Assembly: GCA_016165875.1 (NCBI GenBank)
Contig: JABBOT010000001.1
Span: 35,333,011 to 35,397,010, forward strand
Reading direction: 5' to 3'
Source of the DNA: Acanthopleura granulata
Taxonomy: Eukaryota; Mollusca; Polyplacophora; Chitonida; Chitonidae
DNA: 64,000 bases
Shown here: positions 10,694 through 20,900 of the stretch, one piece after another
Layout: the number at the start of each line of letters is the position of its first letter
Numbering within the stretch: the stretch's first letter is position 1
The notes under the pieces: generated by a model
Databases searched by the model: none
What the model was told of the DNA's origin: nothing
The model's input: only the letters and a program-made list of their open reading frames with translations
Made by a program: the position numbers and the translations under genes

Positions 10694-10699
10694 AATAAA
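10694..10699 (+). promoter_or_regulatory. Candidate polyadenylation signal AATAAA
   Basis: It lies 255 bases after the stop codon of the tail exon. The hexamer is common in AT-rich DNA, so this is only a candidate. Confidence 0.25.
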
Positions 10700-11300
10700 C
10701 CCCCAAGTGAGGTAGACTGACAAGAATCTGTAATTCAACCGTTGCGTGTGACCATTTGTCAACTATTACACCGTCGTCGCTGCTCTGTAGTTTTACTCTT
10801 AACGTTTATGTGAATGACCTAAGTGATATGCCTTTCGATCATGCTTCTGATATATGGCTTTTGTAACGGCTTCGTGCGAAACCGCGGTATGGCACAATAC
10901 ACGTATGGGCCTGTGCGACGAACCCTGGCTCTGTCTTTCCCTCAGTCAAGGGTTAAGGCCGGTGCACAGCTCTACATGCTTGACAACAGTACAGATGTAA
11001 TGAGGATGAAATAAGATACTGGACGAAGAAAACCTATACTCCTAACACCGCCATTTAACAAACCCACTTAGAATAATCATAAAACTTAAATACCCGTCTT
11101 AGTGGCATGGTTCCCACGGTTTTCACCATGATGAAATCGGAGTCACAATATATTACAAAAAAAAATGCTTAACTTTTGTTAGTCTTGATGGTTTTATTGC
11201 TTTGATAACGTATTGTGTAGGCTGAAATTTTACAGAAGTTGAGGTGCTTTCCAACTATGAAGCAGTAGTAGATCCAAAGGTCTGGTGCAAGACGAATGCC

Positions 11301-11539
11301 GACGCAATGACCCAGAAGCCTGCCACTAATGCGGTCGCTGTGAGTTCAAGTCCAGCTCATGCTGGCTTCCTCTCCGGCCGTACGTGGGAAGGTCTGCCAG
11401 CAACCTGCGGACGGTTCTGGGTTTCCGCCGGGCTTTGCCCGGTTTCCTGTCACCATAATGTTGGCCGCCGTCGTATAAGTGAAATATTCTTGAGTACGGC
11501 GTAAAACACCAATCAAATAAATAAATAAATAAATCAAAT
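11301..11539 (+). mobile_element. SINE family B copy with target site duplication
   Basis: A well-preserved copy: B box 'gagttcaagtcc' at 11342-11353, body, consensus-like tail 'cgtataagtgaaatattcttgagtacggcgtaaaacaccaatc' and an (AAAT)n end. Flanks 'caagacgaatgcc' (11288-11300) and 'caaaacgaatgcc' (11540-11552) form a 13-bp duplication with one mismatch. The 5' head is shortened. Confidence 0.92.
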
Positions 11540-11552
11540 CAAAACGAATGCC

Positions 11553-12559
11553 TTAATAGTTGACACGTTCATACACCATTAGTCACTATGAAGGATCTTC
11601 CCAAATGTATCAGATCAAAATGTAGAACCACTCTTGAAAATGAAACCATTTTATTATGATTTTTACATAAAATTGATTAGCTGCATCTACACGTGTCTTG
11701 GTGGATAGATATTTTGAAGAAAATGTTTTGAAGTATAATTAGTTATGAAAGTTACTCTACCCTGCCATATTCGAGTAAAAGAGGTATGGTTTTGGTACAA
11801 TGAACAATTATGGAGTTCGGTGTTGGACACTAATCAAATGAATGCCTGCAGTTAAAAAATACTGTACATTTAAAACACATCAGTGATGTCTTGTATGAGT
11901 GCAGGAGTGCAACGTTTAAACTGAAAAGTATTTAAATTATTTAAATACTTCTGAAAAGTATTTAAATTGGTATGTAGGCACTGGTTAGCAAACAGCAAAC
12001 AGTCTCACACTTCGACAAAAGCACACACAAAACATACTGTTCAAGTCAAAGGATCATCATACAAATCACTTCCTGGTATATGAAAACTGAATACTGACAT
12101 ATCCAAGTTTGGCAATACTAATTTTCTGTGCTTGGAAAGGCAAGCCTTTTTTAACGACAAATGCAGGTGTATATTTATTTAGTTATGCAAGTGACAGTTT
12201 TTTTGTGTTGCACTTTTACATACATACCATTGTATTGTGAATGAATGAATGGTTATGGCTTAACGATCAAATTGTGACAGTGCGCTGTATAGGCACTGAT
12301 CAAATTATAACATGCGTAGCACAGGAATAATACATCTCACATGGTACAGCTTTATGTTCAGTTTCAGTGTAAAGCTTTTGAAATCGCCAACAATATGGTC
12401 GATACAATTTTTAGATCGTATAGATCTGTCCAACTTGCCCACGGCTCCGAAACTTTCCTCGGCCATGTATGCATGTATATTTTTGGCACAATCGCGCATA
12501 TGTGATCAAGTATGACATATACCTGCAGTAATAAATATTTACGTCAAAGCACGTATTCC
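11553..12559. other. No gene seen
   Basis: AT-rich spacer. A near-palindrome based on 'aagtatttaaat' lies around 11928-11970. Short frames on both strands at 12305-12515 overlap each other and show no family features. Confidence 0.5.
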
Positions 12560-12880
12560 AGCCAGTTCCGTGTCCAGCCTGTTCAACGTGTTCATCACGC
12601 CACCGGGAAATGTTATCGTTTACTCTGGAGTGTAGGATAACCAGACCATCAAATAACAATAACAGTGTCTCTTGGAGGTTTTCTTACTGTCCCCCTATAT
12701 ACAGTAACGATGGATTTACGCCATCCATACTAGTTAATCAACCCCTGGCGTACATCCACTCTCACTAGGTGATGTTACAGGGGCGGGGGGCTGTAAACAC
12801 ATCAAGGACGAAGAGATTTACACACTGACGATACAAAATGTGAAAGAAGACTGGGACAGACGTCCATGTTGGGACGCATT
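12560..12880 (+). pseudogene. Decayed Ig (V-like) domain exon of the receptor relic
   Basis: In pieces: 'VFITPPGNVIVYSGV', then stop-interrupted 'DNQTIK', and at the end 'EIYTLTIQNVKEDWD', which has the YTLTI.NV..D pattern of the E-F strands of an Ig domain before the second Cys. At least two stops and one or more frameshifts separate the pieces. It is the first recognisable domain of the relic and the weakest of the set. Confidence 0.5.
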
Positions 12881-13378
12881 GACGCGCAATGAGCTGGATA
12901 TGTGAATATGGCTCAGTAAGAGACATCATTTATCTAAACGTCAAAGGTAGTTATTTCGTTAATAACTAGATAGCTGTTTCCAGTAAGTTTCAAGCAGTTA
13001 CAACAGTACTGAATCATGATAAACATTTTCGGTTCCTTTATTAACATGTATATTCTGGTCATCTTTGAACAATGTTTATTTCTTTGCATATTGGTTTTTA
13101 ACATCTGAGACTGTTTAATCGGTAATAAAATAAAATGCCGAAGAAGATATTTACAAATGTTATGTCGAAGAGATGCGCATAGACATCATTACTTGATGCG
13201 CGAAACGTATTTTAGTATGTCTAATGAATAAAAATATATTAAATCATTCATGTTTAGGATGACATATACACAGATGAATGCAAATACCTTGTGAAATAGA
13301 TTAGAACAGAAACACCATTAGAACTACGAATATCATTTTAATGCTCAGGTTCTTGTATCCCACATTGAGGTCACCAAT

Positions 13379-14030
13379 ATTTTAAAGTGAAGCACAGAGC
13401 ATGTTCTAAGTTAAATTTGCCAAAAAGGTTGCACAATATGATGTTTATTACGGTGAAGTATTTTTTTCTAACAACAACCACGACAGCGGAAACTGACAAT
13501 TGACCGTGCTCCATCGACTAGCGTGAAACGCAGTCATTCTGTCTAGACTGTGACGTAATTGTTCCAAGGGCGGAACACTCCTGTCACCTTAGACTGTAGT
13601 AAGCTGCTAGTGTTGTGTTAGTAACTAAAGCTTTCATATGTCAATTTATAACATGAAATAATCAAGAAACTTACTACTGCCACAACACCATGGTCTGGAA
13701 ATACTTTGCAATGTTGTTCACCCAGGTACTTGTTATAATTAAAACATATAACACTAACACAGCGCTGTCCCTATGTTATTACATGTTACATTGATAGACA
13801 GCTCGGAACACTTACGTCACAGAAAATAAACAGCTCATATCCCCTAGGTCCCTGATTTGTCTGTCCCTCATAAATTTAAAAGCATGAGCGACTTCAGATC
13901 CCCAGTCGGCAGCAAAATGCTTCACGCTTCTAACGACGATATTTCAGCAAGGTTTTTGCATTCAAGAAAGAATTTCATAATCTTTTTAATGAACAGTTCC
14001 TCAGTCATGAGCTGCCTTTCACATTAATAT
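13379..14030 (+). repeat. Dispersed repeat R1, long copy
   Basis: It aligns by eye with 53744-54270, with shared stretches such as 'ggtctggaaatactttgc', 'tgttgttcacccaggtacttgttataatt' and 'ctgtccctatgttattacatgttacattga'. This copy has ~140 extra bases (about 13525-13655) missing from the other. It lies between two Ig pseudo-exons. No coding capacity or tRNA-like head is visible. Confidence 0.85.
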
Positions 14031-14579
14031 GCAATAGTCAAGTGACGTAAAACTATAGGCATCCAATCAATCATTCTGAAAATCATTCATCAATGAAAAA
14101 AAAAAAAAACCTTCGAGACTATATCTTGATTCCTCAACCTTTTCACATATGAAAGTTGTAACTTTCATGACGATCTATGCCCCCTTTTAAACTGATTGTG
14201 AAGAAAGAGCTAGATTGGCTCTGTTGGCCAATTTCAGAGATTAGCAAAATGTACTTTTATCAGTTTTAACCAAATGAAGCCTTCAGAAGATGTCTGAATA
14301 GACATCTTACAAATATGGGAAAAGGTTGGATTACAGTATTTCCTTAGAAATTAAATTAAATTATTAAATTAGTAGCGACAAATTGTCGTTAGTCTGTGTG
14401 GTTTGGTTTAACTTTATTTTCCCAAATATTAAACTGATATTTAGTATTGCTAGTTGCATATCCTAGATATTTCAGTTTCGTATGTTATGCACATAACTGT
14501 GCTGTACACGTGGTCACTAAACTGTACAGTTTCGTGGAAAGTGAATAATAATAATCACAATAGTTTTCTTAATTTTCAG

Positions 14580-14895
14580 TGAGGGTAACATCGGTAAGCG
14601 TGACGAGCCTTCCAGACAGAGTGGTGGCCGTTGACCCTACAAATTTTACCTGTGTGACCTCGGTCAGTAATCCCAGACCTGTATAAGTGCTACATACGGA
14701 GTTCCGATAATGTCCGGGAGCTAGACCCCTCGGATTACTGTAAGCAGTACTCTTTATAAAGAGCAGAGACCAGAACCCGGACACTGACGTTTACAGCTAG
14801 TGCCGAGGAGAACGGAGCTGAGCTGTACAGTAACACCTCCAACAGTGTGACGGATCCTCCCGTATACTCACAAGTCTTCGCTCTAAATGTACAGT
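14580..14895 (+). pseudogene. Decayed Ig C2-type exon with intact splice sites
   Basis: Acceptor 'cttaattttcag', donor GTGAGT at 14896. Three frames in turn give VTSLPDRVVAVDPTNFTCVT then SVSNPRP; CYIRSSDNVRELDPSDYCKQ; and TRTRTLTFTASAEENGAELY then SNTSNSVTDPPVYSQVFALN. The order of strands fits a C2 Ig domain. Two frameshifts and stops break it, and the second disulphide Cys position reads Ser (LYS instead of the usual YxC), so it is unlikely to work even if spliced. Confidence 0.75.
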
Positions 14896-14949
14896 GTGAG
14901 TAGAGCCTGAGATATTTTATAACTACAGATAAACAATGATGGATAGCCC

Positions 14950-15900
14950 TACATACAATAAGAGGCCAAAATAGTTAAGTGAGTGAAAAACATTCAATAC
15001 TGTATCTGAAAATACTTTCACTGTATTTTTTAGATTTTTTTTACCAAATTAAATGCAGGCAAATATTTTACTTGTATGGTATATTTTATTAATTTCACCA
15101 ATGACGTCACACCTATTTTTATCCTGTCCTGAAGCTAAAATTTTAATGTAAAATGAGTTTTTCACACACAAACAAACGTTACAGGAGTACACTTCTCAAA
15201 AACGTTATTCTGAGCTAAATATAGAGGTGTACTAAACGTTTTGTGATGTCACTTGTGAACATCATCAATAGAGCCCATAAAAGCCACCATACAAGTGAAA
15301 TATTTAACTGCGTTTAAATTGATGGAAAAATCAGTGATACAGTTTCACGGTCTTGCCACTCTCTATAATTTCATTTTTGTGTGGTCGTCACAGCTTTCAC
15401 CAGATGACAAATTTTCATTGATATTTGATATTTCGATTTATTGATATTTTTTGAATTGCACGTTATTTTCACTCATGATCGATCTTAGGCGAATAGGAAT
15501 AGAGTCGAGAACAATAGTTTGAGCCAAGGAAAGATCGAATAAAGATAGCTATTGAAGTTTTCTCTTATCCAACTCTTTGCTATAAAATTAGTGATAACCT
15601 GGAATTTGTGGACTCACATTTCGTGGGGCAATGGTGACAATAAGTATTCGATGGCACTCCTGTGGCAAGTTTCGAGTTCTAAGATTTGTTGAAGATAAGT
15701 TGTCTTCTACTAGTGTGATTTGTATATCTGTACGTCACATGTGAAAACATTCGTCAATGCCTTTCCAAAGGTTAGTGGTTAACCGAGGACATTTCGGTTT
15801 TCATAAACTCTTAAGCTATTCGTGTTCAGTAGTGAGGAATTTGAAACACTCCAATGTCTATCTCTGATAGATAATCACGCTGGCCCTGGTTTAAAAAATT
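14950..15900. repeat. Intronic segment paralogous to 21790-22400
   Basis: Weak collinear matches: 'ctgtatctgaaaatactttcactg' / 'ctgtatctgtaagtaccttcactg'; 'accaaattaaatgcaggcaaat' / 'accaaattaaacgcaatcaaat'; 'gacgtcacac' in both; 'ggtgacaataag' in both. The order matches the Ig exons that follow each copy, so this is segmental duplication rather than a transposon. Confidence 0.6.
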
Positions 15901-16093
15901 CTGAGTGTTAAAGCATTATATAATTTTGCCTCATAAGTTGTTCCACGATTAATTTAAGTTTAAATTCAAACCTGACCTTAACTGATCAGCTGTTGTGCAA
16001 AGGAAAATTGCCCATTAAGAACACTTTGTCCAGTATTTATAGGCTTTCCCATTACTTCCCGATAAATATTTTACTCATGTGTGTTTTCATTAG

Positions 16094-16380
16094 ATCTTCC
16101 AAATATTACCTGTTTCCCAGTTTAGGTGACCATGTTTGAAGGACAGCGGGTGAAAATGTCTTGTGAAATCATGTAGCCAACCCTGAAGCCAACATAGAGG
16201 GGCTGAAAGATGAGGGAATATTAATGCACCATCTAGAAATTCCAAGGATCCTTCAAGAGATACCGTGACCATACCGACACTGGAGTTTGAAAGAACTTGA
16301 AAACACATTTGTTGGGGTGTATGTAACTGAGGCCAAGAAGAATGCTGGATCTTCTAAACGGAAATAGAAATCAGAGTGAC
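16094..16380 (+). pseudogene. Decayed Ig domain exon, copy 1
   Basis: Acceptor 'tgttttcattag'. It aligns base for base with the exon at 23521-23810 (shared 'tttgaaggacagcgggtgaaaat', 'tcttgtgaaatcatg', 'aacatag'). It begins with a P-N-I-T-like stretch and 'MFEGQRVKMSCEIM', giving the first Ig Cys, and ends with 'GVYVTEAKKNAG'. There are several stops (for example 'cagtttag', 'catgtag') and frameshifts. Confidence 0.75.
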
Positions 16381-16540
16381 AAGTATTTGCTTTGTTTTCC
16401 TTAATCACCATGAGCGAATCCGTTGTAATGTGTTTCAATTCATTGTTAATTGTAATGTATCTGAATCTCTACAGTGTATGATTTCAATGCATGTATTTTA
16501 TTTTGTGAGGTAGATGATTGTTTTTGAGACATAATCTCAG

Positions 16541-16822
16541 CAGATATATCCCGAAGAAACTGAAGGTGATATCGTGTACCAGTAACCCGGCTTCTCTTGC
16601 CTGGTACTCTGGGATCGACGACTCGCTGGTGGAATACTTCAAGCTGTAGTACAAAGGAGGGGAAGATATCTGGAAGGCAGAACTCGTCCGAAAACCGGGC
16701 GACGTAGTTTGTGGAGACCAGTGTGGACAATCTGCAGCCTGGGGTGTTATACCAGTTCAGACTTCAGTCTGACTCGGAGACTGCCGTGTCAGATTATACC
16801 GAGACTAACTGCACCACTGCAA
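16541..16822 (+). pseudogene. Decayed fibronectin type III exon
   Basis: Acceptor 'gacataatctcag', donor GTGAGT at 16823. One frame gives KKLKVISCTSNPASLAWYSG then LVEYFKL[stop]YKGGEDIWKAEL. After a frameshift comes SVDNLQPGVLYQFRLQSDSE then TAVSDYTE. This is the FN3 pattern: W in strand B, 'eyFk..YK' in strand C, and 'v.nLqPg..Y.fr' for strands E-F. There is one stop and one frameshift. The exon leaves one base that joins the next exon in frame. Confidence 0.8.
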
Positions 16823-17061
16823 GTGAGTATACTCAACTTGTTCTCGGAGTTGAACAAACTTCTCTATGATAACATATGGCAGGTTACGAGTATGTGTAGC
16901 CATAACGTAATTAATGGTAATAAAACCAAATCAAAATATACATATTCAGTACTTTTTGTCGTCATAGAAAACATGAAATAAGGGGTTATAGGTCGACTGT
17001 TGCACTTGTGTTGTGTGTGTTATTTGTTGTGATGTTCAGAGTATATAACACTTTCTCACAG

Positions 17062-17251
17062 CACGCATCTACCAAAGTAGTCGCATAACATGCTCTTTTA
17101 CACACGAGAAGGAAGCTCCTAATGGCGGTCTCAGTAAGGTAGGCACGTTTGCCATGGGGTTCCTTGCCGAGGCTGCCGCCATAGCCGTCATTGTTGTTTC
17201 CTTGGTTTGTTGGCTCCGAGGAAAAGTGCAATTAAGCAAACATGTGCAAGG
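17062..17251 (+). pseudogene. Transmembrane exon of the receptor relic (frame intact)
   Basis: Acceptor 'cactttctcacag', donor GTAAGT at 17252. It is open throughout in the phase set by the FN3 exon: RIYQSSRITCSFTHEKEAPN, GGLSKVGTFAMGFL, the membrane segment AEAAAIAVIVVSLVCW and then a basic stop-transfer LRGKVQLSKHVQG. The topology is single-pass type I, with the Ig/FN3 side outside. The cytoplasmic exon that should follow is not found; a BEL/Pao remnant begins about 120 bases downstream. This exon is undamaged, but its upstream partners are broken. Confidence 0.75.
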
Positions 17252-17372
17252 GTAAGTAAAATTTATTCCCTCCTAATTAGTTATGCTAAATACTAAAATT
17301 GTGCTATTCATCACCTCCAAGGTTCCACGCATTCCTCGGTGAATCATCGACAATCAAGACCATGTCGTTGAC

Positions 17373-17971
17373 TTAAACATTCTCCTGTGGCGCTTTCCAC
17401 TCTTGTCTTTCCTGTAACAATGGTAAGTTATCCTTCATCCGGCGTTTCCAGAATATATCTGCACAGTTCTGAACTTGCCACCACTGTCGAACAAAACTGC
17501 CTTTCTTGTCAAAAATTCTGGCCGGCATCTGTTCAACTGTTCTAAGCACCAACAGGTGATTTGGCGCCAGGGCGTTGAGGTCACTTGGATTACTGGAGAT
17601 TACACTGATAGTTCTGCTGTTCAGAATTACTTCGATCACACAACGCAGGGTCGCTTTACATACTTGATAATGGCGTTCGTTACCTTCTGTAGAGCGTGTG
17701 ATAGAAAGATTCCGGCTTTTGAAGATGAGAACATGGTTTTCTTTATGACCTTCAACTCAGGATCCACGAACTCCTGCTGTCTAAAAGGATCCGTCTCTTT
17801 GAGACGAGCTTCTTTTAGGCGAGCCACTGTCTCAATGTCCTTGTGTAGCTGTACAATGCTCTGCAAGTTCCTTATCGCAACTAGAATCCAGCCCACTGGA
17901 CCTTTCATTTTCGTCCTTGAAGGGAAATAATTCAGAAGCCTGTCCATCGTAGCGTGTTTATGGTCAGACAC
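17373..17971 (-). pseudogene. BEL/Pao integrase remnants (N-part and C-part)
   Basis: 17653-17971 reads DRLLNYFPSRTKMKGPVGWI and a charged helix-like stretch (integrase N-terminal region). 17373-17650 reads EVILNSRTISVISSNPSDLN then ALAPNHLL and, near the end, WWQVQNCADIFWKRRMKDNL, matching 'iiNsRPLt..s.dp.d..alTPnHfL' and 'Wr.vQ..ad.FW.rW..eYL..Lq.R.kW'. Some 300 residues with the catalytic acidic residues are missing between them. Confidence 0.85.
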
Positions 17972-17982
17972 TCTCGCCATCA

Positions 17983-18324
17983 ACCCGCCCGAGTAGCGCA
18001 GTTGGTTGGGCGTCCGCTTTCGGACGGGGAGATCTGGGTTCAAACCTGGGTCGGGTCATACCAAAGACTTTAAAAAAATGGTACATTCTGCTTCCTCGCT
18101 AGGCGCTCAGCAATAAGAGGATAGAGGGTGGACTGGTCGGCCCGGTGTCAGTATAATGTGACTGGGTGAGGGGGCTTGTTGGGTGTCTTCGGCAAGCCGT
18201 CTCGGTGAGGCAGCACCAGATAAAAGATACGGTGGAAATCCGTCCTGCACCAAGGAGACACCGCCTTCGTATAAGTGAAATATTCTTGAGTAGGGCGTTA
18301 AACAATAAGCATTCATTCATTCAT
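17983..18324 (+). mobile_element. SINE family A copy nested in BEL/Pao, with 11-bp TSD
   Basis: The best-preserved family A copy. The tRNA-derived head has an A-box region 'tagcgcagttggttggg' (17994-18010) and B box 'ggttcaaacc' (18037-18046), the internal pol III promoter. The 3' tail is 'gtataagtgaaatattcttgagtagggcgtt' and an ATTC repeat. The direct repeat 'tctcgccatca' flanks it at 17972-17982 and 18325-18335; removing the SINE and one repeat rejoins the retroelement frame. Confidence 0.95.
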
Positions 18325-18335
18325 TCTCGCCATCA

Positions 18336-18600
18336 TGGTTTTCATTACCTCTGGATCTGTGGATGAGAGGGCTAATTGTAATGCTTGACACTGAGGCCAA
18401 TCATGTTCTCCGTTCCTTAGGAAGGTGGGTGTATTTACCCAGGTTCCATCCTCAATGCACTTTGTCATCGTTGATCCTTTTGAAACAGAGTGTGCTGGAT
18501 TGCTCTTAGAATCCACATAGTGCCATTGGTTTAAGTCAAATGCTTCCCTAATGAATGTCACTATTGGCCACAAAGATGTGAAAGCGACTTTTCCTCCGTC
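18336..18600 (-). pseudogene. BEL/Pao RNase H-to-integrase linker fragment
   Basis: It contains QWHYVDSKSNPAHSVSKG, matching the 'qWryv.sk.NPADlaSRG' signature, then 'WVNTPTFLRNGEHDWPQ', the 'W..gP.fL......WP' signature. Just before these, remnants of the 'f..FVANR' motif appear split by a frameshift. The end is interrupted by a SINE. Confidence 0.85.
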
Positions 18601-18660
18601 CTCTTATTATCTACCTTTTCAAGAAACTGCTTATCATCCTTGCTATCGTCAAGCATTTTC

Positions 18661-19290
18661 TCAGGAAAATCCCCGGTTATTGAATCGTCTGACCAAATTG
18701 TCGAACTGCTTCAGCTGCCCGGATTCTTGAATGGCAATGATGGCAGGTCTGTTCACAGTTTGGGGACTGTGATTGGTCGTGTCAGTGTTTTCTTGGTTGC
18801 TACAAATCACATTCCACAATGTCCACCTAAGTTGTGGTTTGGTGGCATGTGGACTGCCACTGGGGCCAGTTCTCATGTCAAATGGAGTGAATACTTGAGG
18901 TACATTATTACCAATGAGGAATCCTACATTAGAATTAATCTTTGGAATGGGAAAGTGCTTCCTTGCAGACACGTCTTTTTGAATAGGGATATCCATCTTA
19001 TCTTTCGTGTAAGCCTTGGGAAGTTCGATTGCAGTATTCAGATCAAGGTTATGTGTCTGCACACCACTAACCGCATAAGTTTCCATGGAGTGGGGAGTAC
19101 CCATCTTGTCAAGTGTAATTGTTCATCTGTCTCCCACTGCCGCCGATTTGTTGCAACGGTGCAAAAAGGACACATCGCTGCCTGAGTCAAGAAATGCGTA
19201 CGTATTCTATGCCTTGGAGTCGTTTTTAATCTTGGTCTTAACTGATATAATGACCATTTTGCAAGACCGATCACGGGGCCCCAATACGAA
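18661..19290 (-). pseudogene. BEL/Pao protease and N-terminal Pol fragment
   Basis: The protease active-site motif AFLDSGSDVSF is readable on the minus strand (codons for DSGS at 19178-19189). In another frame, IGNNVPQVFTPFDMRTGPSG follows, the 'liG.dvp.al.p.evr.g..g.PyA' block found just after the protease in BEL/Pao Pol. Then comes DSKDDKQFLEKV, the usual lead into the RT. At least two frameshifts. RT motifs, including the (Y/F)xDD box, are absent. Confidence 0.8.
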
Positions 19291-19309
19291 TCCAGACCTT
19301 CAGAAAGAG

Positions 19310-19750
19310 TTACAAAGGCACTTTAATTAAACATCCATAGCACAAACCTTTTGTTTTCAGAAAGTTAATTCTGATTTGATATGAAAGTATCTTATGGCAA
19401 TATTCCAAACAATGACTGTCCTGGCAACAATACAAACTTGGCTTGGAAAAGGCGTTGCTGCGTGGTTGAGGCCTTTCTTCCTTTTTTGTACCTTCAGGTT
19501 GCCAATTCTCACTCTCCAGGCAAGCCGACGTCTTGTCTTGTTTGCCCTGGTCTTCCTCTGTAACCTTGGTGTGGAAAGTACCCCTAGGCCGGTTACTCTT
19601 TGTGCTTGGTGGCTCTCCGGTAGGCTTAATTTCACATTTCATGGCATCTCGGCCGTATATTGAGTCGTTGGCCTTTCTTGTTTCTTGCTTGACAAACTGC
19701 ACCAGCTATCAAACTGTACCATCTCTTTTCTTTTCTTTGTCTGGTCCACG
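19310..19750 (-). pseudogene. BEL/Pao Gag C-terminal fragment with zinc knuckle
   Basis: The minus-strand frame contains LVQFVKQETRKANDSIYG, matching the conserved 'lv.Fv..e...andp.yg' motif of BEL Gag. Further on is a Cys/His cluster (CCQDSHCLEYCHK) followed by RINFLKTKGLCYGCL, the usual second half of the BEL zinc-binding region. The final CxxxGH is degraded. N-terminal Gag is absent. Confidence 0.8.
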
Positions 19751-19779
19751 ATATTTCGCCATTTTTCTTGGTAATATAT

Positions 19780-20535
19780 AGGAAACTTGGGCGCGTTATG
19801 AAGGAACTCTGAACTGGGCGTGTTATGAAGAGACTCTGAAGAAGGATGTGTTATGAAAAGACTAAGCGGATAACGAGAAGACGCCTTACTGACTCTGAGG
19901 CCCTGAGCTAGAGTCTCAACTATTTTGTTTTCAGAAAATGCTTAACGTTTTGACCTTATTAAATCAATTTACGACTTCCTATAGAGTTTCACGAGAACCT
20001 ACATATTTTGTGTACATGTGACGAAGACACTACATCCGTAGTGAATGTAATGAACAGGCTTTATGGGTGTGACTCTACCGGCACTATATCGATCACTATA
20101 CAAGGGATCAGTTAAGTGCAAACCTATTTCAACCTTACGTATAGAGTGAGTGATTCGAGTGAGTTTAGGCAATTCCATAACAAGCATGCGGCAAGTCTAA
20201 TATCTCTTATTTGCTAGTGTTTCCAGATGACAGCTATATATTGCAATTAACATCACTGCATTCTCTCCCTCCCTCCCATTACCTAATTATGTTCCCCCCT
20301 CCCCCCTTTAATGAGGGAGAACTCGTTGCGATCACTTCTCCCTTCCCTCTGTCCGTCCCTCTCGCTCCTCTAACCATCAGTTATTTGGCATGGGAATGCG
20401 CTAAATGGCCTGCAATTGTGCTTTATCCTTCTTTTTTTTTTTTTTTTTTTTTTTCTTTTTTACATTTTCATCGGTTTTAGGAATGTTTGTGATTCCGTTT
20501 TTCTTTCTCTGACATCAAATTTGTGGGTGCCTTTT
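19780..20535. other. No gene seen; poly(T) tract
   Basis: The ~19800-19865 stretch has three imperfect copies of 'gcgtgttatgaagagactctgaa'. A T-run of about 30 bases with interruptions lies at 20430-20462, preceded by C/T-rich DNA. It could be the reversed poly(A) end of an old retroposed sequence, but no body was recognised. Confidence 0.4.
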
Positions 20536-20544
20536 CTGGGCTAT

Positions 20545-20900
20545 TATTCAGCATAGGATTCTCAAACTCACACAAAGTGTGCAAAGTGGCCGACAGTTGT
20601 GCACTGACAAGTCATTTTTTAACGTTTTGATCTGTTTTTGGAGTTACATGCCCGTGTGCATATTTTCAGAGATACTGAATAGCAAATTTGTGCTGGACAT
20701 ATTTTGGCTATTACATGGGGCATAACTCTGGTATCATATGGCATAGGATTCTCAAACTGACACAAAGCGTCAAGTTAACCTGAAATGGTACATTGTTGGG
20801 TTATTTTTTCACGTTTGCTTTTTTGAGCAGTTGTCTGCAGTTGCTCATACAACAGGATATATTTTGAGTAGATGGCATAGGATTTTAGAATTAACATTGA
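20545..20900. repeat. Degenerate ~190-bp tandem repeat
   Basis: 'gcataggattctcaaactcacacaaagtg' near 20553 recurs as 'gcataggattctcaaactgacacaaagcg' near 20740. A third, weaker 'gcataggattttagaattaacattgagg' lies near 20875. Each is followed by similar 'catt.tt....ttttt.acgttt' text. Confidence 0.65.

Larger units (their letters stand above)
17373..19770 (-). mobile_element. BEL/Pao LTR-retrotransposon remnant, internally deleted
   Basis: Read on the minus strand, from high to low coordinates: a Gag C-terminal part with zinc knuckle, an aspartic protease, the N-terminal Pol region, the RNase H-to-integrase linker, the integrase N-part and the integrase C-part. The order is that of a BEL/Pao polyprotein. 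Two cores are missing: reverse transcriptase plus most of RNase H (junction ~18590-18605), and the integrase catalytic core (junction ~17650). Frameshifts and stops occur throughout. A SINE interrupts it at 17983-18324. No flanking LTR pair was recognised by eye. Confidence 0.85.

Noticed and set aside
17260..17372. 3' LTR of the BEL/Pao element
   Set aside because: No matching direct repeat was found beyond the Gag end near 19770-20000, and the receptor TM exon ends only ~120 bases away.
17991..18060. A tRNA gene
   Set aside because: The A and B boxes belong to the head of a SINE with a body, tail and target duplication; the cloverleaf is not complete.
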